9,301 nt of DNA from an uncultured Desulfobacterales bacterium. GTDB lineage: Bacteria > Desulfobacterota > Desulfobacteria > Desulfobacterales > G020354645. The notes beneath the pieces are model-generated. The model did not search any database, was not told the origin of the DNA, and saw only the letters and a list, made by a program, of their open reading frames with translations. A program made the position numbers and the translations under genes. Every line of letters starts with the position of its first letter. Position 1 is the first letter of the stretch. The stretch spans positions 1 to 9,301 of the forward strand of contig CAMYNZ010000272.1 of the NCBI GenBank assembly GCA_947259865.1, in the 5' to 3' direction. Of this stretch, positions 6,690 through 9,301 are shown in pieces.

Positions 6690-6718
6690 GCTCTAAGAAA
6701 ATCCCCGTAATTTGTCAA
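6690..6718 (-). promoter_or_regulatory. candidate promoter of the trpL-trpD transcript
   Basis: A perfect TTGACA (6718-6713) is followed after 17 bases by the poor -10 TAGAGC (6695-6690). If used, transcription would start only a few bases before the leader ATG. An upstream TATTAAAT near 6731-6724 may instead be the true -10, with an unrecognised -35. Confidence 0.3.
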
Positions 6719-6799
6719 GAATAATTTAATACCTTGCATATGAAAGCATCCGAATCGTGCAAATTCAAGTAATAGCTTAGAAGTTGTTTCAAACAAAAT

Positions 6800-7141
6800 T
6801 TAGGACTGATCTCTTGTTGGGTCTGATTGCTTTTCTGAAAAGAGCTGTTTAAATGCAGTTTGATCTTCAATAAGATCGATCCCCTTTGCGGTCAGTGTCG
6901 CCGAAGAAGCGATATAGGGCGGGCATTCAATGGATTTGCCAAGCTCCACAAACCCGCATTTTTCAAGATAAACGAGATTCCAGTTCAGCGCTTTGGCATC
7001 GGTTTGGCATGCTTCCTCGATTAGCTTCAGTTCGACGGTGGCGTACGGATATTCCTTAAATAGTTCATAAAGTCTATCAAGGATACACCGTCGCAATCTG
7101 AAGTGGTCTGTCGACGATATGGATTGATTTTCAGTCGTCAT
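6800..7141 (-). CDS. small winged-helix-like protein, function unknown
   Basis: This 113-residue protein has the layout of a compact winged-helix domain. A first helix (about 14-31, LRRCILDRLYELFKEYP) is followed by a second (36-45) and a third (49-62, ending YLEKCGFVELG). A beta wing with TLTAKGIDLIED (82-93) follows, a motif common at the end of such domains. It could be a small DNA-binding regulator, but no specific family was recognised. ATG 7141 is preferred; GTG 7144 and TTG 7150 are in-frame alternatives, none with a strong ribosome-binding site. It follows purB on the same strand after about 95 bases. Its stop lies just upstream of the candidate promoter of the trpD leader, so a regulatory link is possible but unsupported. 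Confidence 0.65.
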   Translation of the reverse strand: MTTENQSISSTDHFRLRRCILDRLYELFKEYPYATVELKLIEEACQTDAKALNWNLVYLEKCGFVELGKSIECPPYIASSATLTAKGIDLIEDQTAFKQLFSEKQSDPTRDQS

Positions 7142-7205
7142 CACTGCCAACAGGGATTTAGGGTTATACCAACGCCTGGCCGGGCCTCCGGTTACAGCTA
7201 CACCG

Positions 7206-7234
7206 TTTAAAAACGCCAGGGTTTTTGACCTGGA
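7206..7234 (-). terminator. weak intrinsic terminator after purB
   Basis: Directly after the purB stop, the minus strand reads CCAGG, an 8-base loop, CCTGG, CG and five T's. The stem is only 5 bp, so termination may be partial. Confidence 0.4.
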
Positions 7235-7235
7235 A

Positions 7236-8594
7236 TTAAAATCCGAGGATCCCGGTATAATTTTCAGGGGTAATTTTCAGCAATTCGGTCTTGACCGCCT
7301 CGGAAACGTCCAGACTTTTGATAAAATCCGCAAAAACCTTTTGATTGATCGTTTTATGCGTACGGGTTAAATTTTTTAGCGTCTCGAATGGTTCCGGATA
7401 GCCTTCCCGGCGTAAAATCGTCTGGATCCCTTCGGCTACCACTGCCCAGTTGTTTTTCAGATCACTTCTAATCTTCACCTCATTTATTATGATTTTATCC
7501 AGCCCCCTGGCCAGGGATTTGAGGGCAATTAAGGTGTGGGCGATGGGAACGCCGATATTGCGACTGACGGTTGAATCGGTCAGATCTCTTTGCAATCTGG
7601 ATATGGGCAGCTTGGCAGCCAGATGTTCCAGGATAGCGTTGGCGACACCCAGATTACCTTCTGAGTTTTCAAAATCGATGGGGTTTACCTTATGGGGCAT
7701 GGTGGAGGAGCCCACTTCACCGGGTTTGATCTCCTGTTTGAAGTAATCCAGCGAAATATAGGTCCAGACATCCCGATTTAGATCGATGAGGATGGTATTG
7801 ATGCGTTTCAAGTTGTCGCAAAATGCGGCCAGGTTATCATAATGCTCGATCTGGGTGGTTACTCTTGACCGCTTTAGCCCAAGAACATCATTCACCAGGT
7901 GATTGCTAAAATTAATCCAGTCAATATCAGGGAAGGCGGCGTTGTGGGCGTTGAAATTGCCGGTCGCCCCGCCGAATTTAGCTGAAAAAGGAATCGTCTC
8001 CATAAGGCCGCACTGATTTTTTAAGCGCTCAACGAAAACGTAGATTTCTTTGCCAAGACGCGTCGGTGATGCCGGTTGACCGTGGGTGCGCGCCAGCATC
8101 GGGACCTTTTTCCAGCTATGCGCTTTTTCTTCCAGGTCGTCGATAACCCGGTCCAGCGCAGGTTTCAACACCGCCTGCCAGGCCTGTTTGAGCGCATAGG
8201 GTATGGCCGTATTGGTGATATCCTGTGAGGTTAAACCAAAATGAATAAACTCCTTAAATTGACTTAAATGGATATGGTCAAATTTATCTTTTAAAAAATA
8301 TTCAACGGCTTTGACATCATGATTGGTTATTTTTTCAAAATCTTTGACCTGTTGTGCATCCTGGAGGGAAAAATCTTTATAAATCGCCCGCAGGGGTTCG
8401 TAATGATCCTGCTTGACGTCCTTGAGGGGCGGCAGCGGCAGTTCGCACAGGGCGATAAAATATTCGATCTCGACCAGTGTCCGGTATTTTATCAGTCCGA
8501 ATTCCGAGAAATAGTCAGCCAGTTTTTCACCCAGTTTGCGATAGCGTCCATCAACCGGAGAAATGGCATTCAGGACTGAGAGTTCATTTTTCAT
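7236..8594 (-). CDS. purB: adenylosuccinate lyase
   Basis: Cytosolic homotetrameric enzyme that eliminates fumarate from SAICAR and from adenylosuccinate, so it acts twice in purine synthesis. The 452 residues match the long E. coli-type enzyme (about 456). Visible motifs are SPVDGRY near the N-terminus, TSQDI (122-126), ARTHGQPASPT with the acid histidine at 171, and the fumarase/aspartase-superfamily signature GSSTMPHKVNP (295-305) with the catalytic serine in its mobile loop. ATG 8594 is preferred because AGGTG lies about 6 bases upstream; the in-frame GTG at 8603 is part of that ribosome-binding site. A strong promoter lies about 70 bases upstream. No other pur gene is adjacent, so it appears to be transcribed alone or with the downstream small gene. 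Confidence 0.97.
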   Translation of the reverse strand: MKNELSVLNAISPVDGRYRKLGEKLADYFSEFGLIKYRTLVEIEYFIALCELPLPPLKDVKQDHYEPLRAIYKDFSLQDAQQVKDFEKITNHDVKAVEYFLKDKFDHIHLSQFKEFIHFGLTSQDITNTAIPYALKQAWQAVLKPALDRVIDDLEEKAHSWKKVPMLARTHGQPASPTRLGKEIYVFVERLKNQCGLMETIPFSAKFGGATGNFNAHNAAFPDIDWINFSNHLVNDVLGLKRSRVTTQIEHYDNLAAFCDNLKRINTILIDLNRDVWTYISLDYFKQEIKPGEVGSSTMPHKVNPIDFENSEGNLGVANAILEHLAAKLPISRLQRDLTDSTVSRNIGVPIAHTLIALKSLARGLDKIIINEVKIRSDLKNNWAVVAEGIQTILRREGYPEPFETLKNLTRTHKTINQKVFADFIKSLDVSEAVKTELLKITPENYTGILGF

Positions 8595-8660
8595 AATTTT
8601 CACCTGCTCAGGTTAAAGGTATGGAAAGTTTACCGCAGTTTTTAGCATGATTCGCAGGTC

Positions 8661-8689
8661 AATATAGGGAAATGGCGCCGGGGTGTCAA
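8661..8689 (-). promoter_or_regulatory. sigma-70 promoter of purB
   Basis: TTGACA (8689-8684), a 17-base spacer and TATATT (8666-8661) form a near-consensus promoter on the minus strand about 67 bases upstream of the purB ATG. The untranslated leader would be about 60 bases. I see no riboswitch or clear operator in it. Confidence 0.7.
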
Positions 8690-8858
8690 GCACCGACCCC
8701 CTGTGGTGCCGGACGGCAGATAATTGTAAGGTATCATGGGGTAACGGGCAATCAATAGGATCGTAATATGATTTGGCGGTCGGTTGACCGAAAAAAAAGA
8801 GAATTGATGCGGCATCGAAACTAGAAGCTATCACTAAAAATTGAATCAGGAATTAGTC

Positions 8859-9065
8859 TTAAGCGGGTTTTTTGTTTCGGGAGGTTTTTTTTGCAGATGA
8901 ATAACCGTCAGCGTACCAGCCACCGCCCTTTAATTCAAACGAACAGGGTGAGATTATCTTTTTGGCTTTTAGACCGCATTTGGGACAGTTTACATGTTTG
9001 GTATCCATGGGTACCAATTTTTCGGTAATTGTACCCTTCGGGCACTCAAACTCATATACGGGCAT
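8859..9065 (-). CDS. FmdB-family zinc-ribbon protein, 68 residues
   Basis: Small FmdB/CxxC-type putative regulatory protein. It begins MPVYEFECP, keeps the conserved second knuckle CPKCG (C27, C30), a KKIISPCSFELKGGGWYADG block (35-54, with C41), and a basic tail ending in KTSRNKKPA. The first knuckle, normally CxxCG, here reads C8-P-K-G11, so the second cysteine is absent. Either zinc is bound with C41 or another ligand, or this subfamily has a degenerate first knuckle. GGGGGAG lies about 6 bases before the ATG. The true biochemical role of the family is unknown. Confidence 0.85.
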   Translation of the reverse strand: MPVYEFECPKGTITEKLVPMDTKHVNCPKCGLKAKKIISPCSFELKGGGWYADGYSSAKKTSRNKKPA

Positions 9066-9122
9066 TTCACTCCCCCCTTAACTCTAAGATGGCTTAGGTC
9101 CTAATACTAAAATATTGCCTGA

Positions 9123-9150
9123 ATAATAGGTATCTTATATGTTTTGTCAA
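9123..9150 (-). promoter_or_regulatory. candidate promoter of the FmdB-family gene
   Basis: TTGACA (9150-9145), a 16-base spacer and TATTAT (9128-9123, 5 of 6 consensus) lie on the minus strand about 60 bases upstream of the start. Confidence 0.55.
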
Positions 9151-9179
9151 GTTAGATTGTTACAAAAAATTAACAGTTT

Positions 9180-9205
9180 AACGGGCCAACGGGCTCAACG
9201 GGCTA
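9180..9205. repeat. three tandem copies of AACGGGC(C/T)N
   Basis: Units at 9180-9187 (8 bases), 9188-9196 and 9197-9205 (9 bases each) share the AACGGGC core. The block lies in otherwise featureless intergenic DNA to the right of the fmdB-like promoter. Confidence 0.6.
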
Positions 9206-9301
9206 ACCCAATTATGATATCAACGTTTTGAGCCAAACTGCACCAGCATTATCGGATCTAAGACAAAATTCTGAGAAAGTTTATGGTATATTGACACACT
9301 T

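Noticed and set aside
6596..6796. 66-residue reading of the trp leader frame
   Set aside because: Only the part from ATG 6682 fits the attenuator geometry, and the upstream extension crosses the likely promoter.
8688..8716. Possible third copy of the REP-like end (CACCGACCCCCTG, with GCACC/GGTGC arms)
   Set aside because: Only the short CCGACCCC core is shared and the flanking A-tract is missing, so chance similarity is likely.
8613..8834. 73-residue minus-strand frame upstream of purB
   Set aside because: It covers the purB promoter and leader, with no motif or ribosome-binding site.
9281..9301. TTGACA at the extreme right edge as a plus-strand promoter
   Set aside because: The -10 region would lie outside the window, so it cannot be supported.

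Overview
The window looks like chromosomal DNA from an anaerobic member of the Desulfobacterota (former Deltaproteobacteria, Desulfobacterales-like). This is inferred from the gene families, the moderate GC content, and the intergenic repeats: heptad runs, AACGGGCT tandem copies and REP-like ends with a GGGGTCGG core. No 16S or other phylogenetic marker is present, so the assignment is tentative.

Layout. Positions 1-1041 (minus) hold most of a ClC chloride channel/transporter gene whose 3' end lies outside the window. A gene-free stretch follows, with a 218-bp element bounded by 27-bp inverted repeats (1168-1385). Two plus-strand genes come next: recX with a TTG start (1508-2158) and an unrecognised basic 226-residue protein (2251-2931). 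From 2931 to the right edge all recognised genes are on the minus strand. In plus coordinates these are a WbqC-family gene broken by an in-frame TAG (3026-3712), a 56-residue membrane protein (3740-3910) and nudC, the NAD(H) pyrophosphatase (4001-4822). A 555-bp non-coding block of repeats (4823-5377) follows, then a divergent trpD homologue (5378-6466) with its leader, a small winged-helix-like protein (6800-7141), purB (7236-8594) and a FmdB-type zinc-ribbon protein (8859-9065).

The most notable feature is the leader of the trpD-like gene. It encodes a 28-residue peptide with three consecutive Trp codons (6596-6682). The peptide is followed by a predicted 1:2/2:3 pairing system and then by two consecutive intrinsic terminators (6531-6576 and 6483-6518). 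The second ends only a few bases before the trpD ribosome-binding site. This is the architecture of transcription attenuation by tryptophan, but with a duplicated terminator. It controls a single gene rather than a trp operon, and the encoded enzyme has lost several of the signature PRPP/anthranilate-site residues.

The other genes are mostly unlinked housekeeping functions: purine synthesis (purB), NAD metabolism or RNA decapping (nudC) and recombination control (recX). Strong TTGACA-type promoters can be read upstream of purB, the fmdB-like gene and recX. I found no CRISPR array, tRNA, rRNA, complete transposase gene or phage gene.
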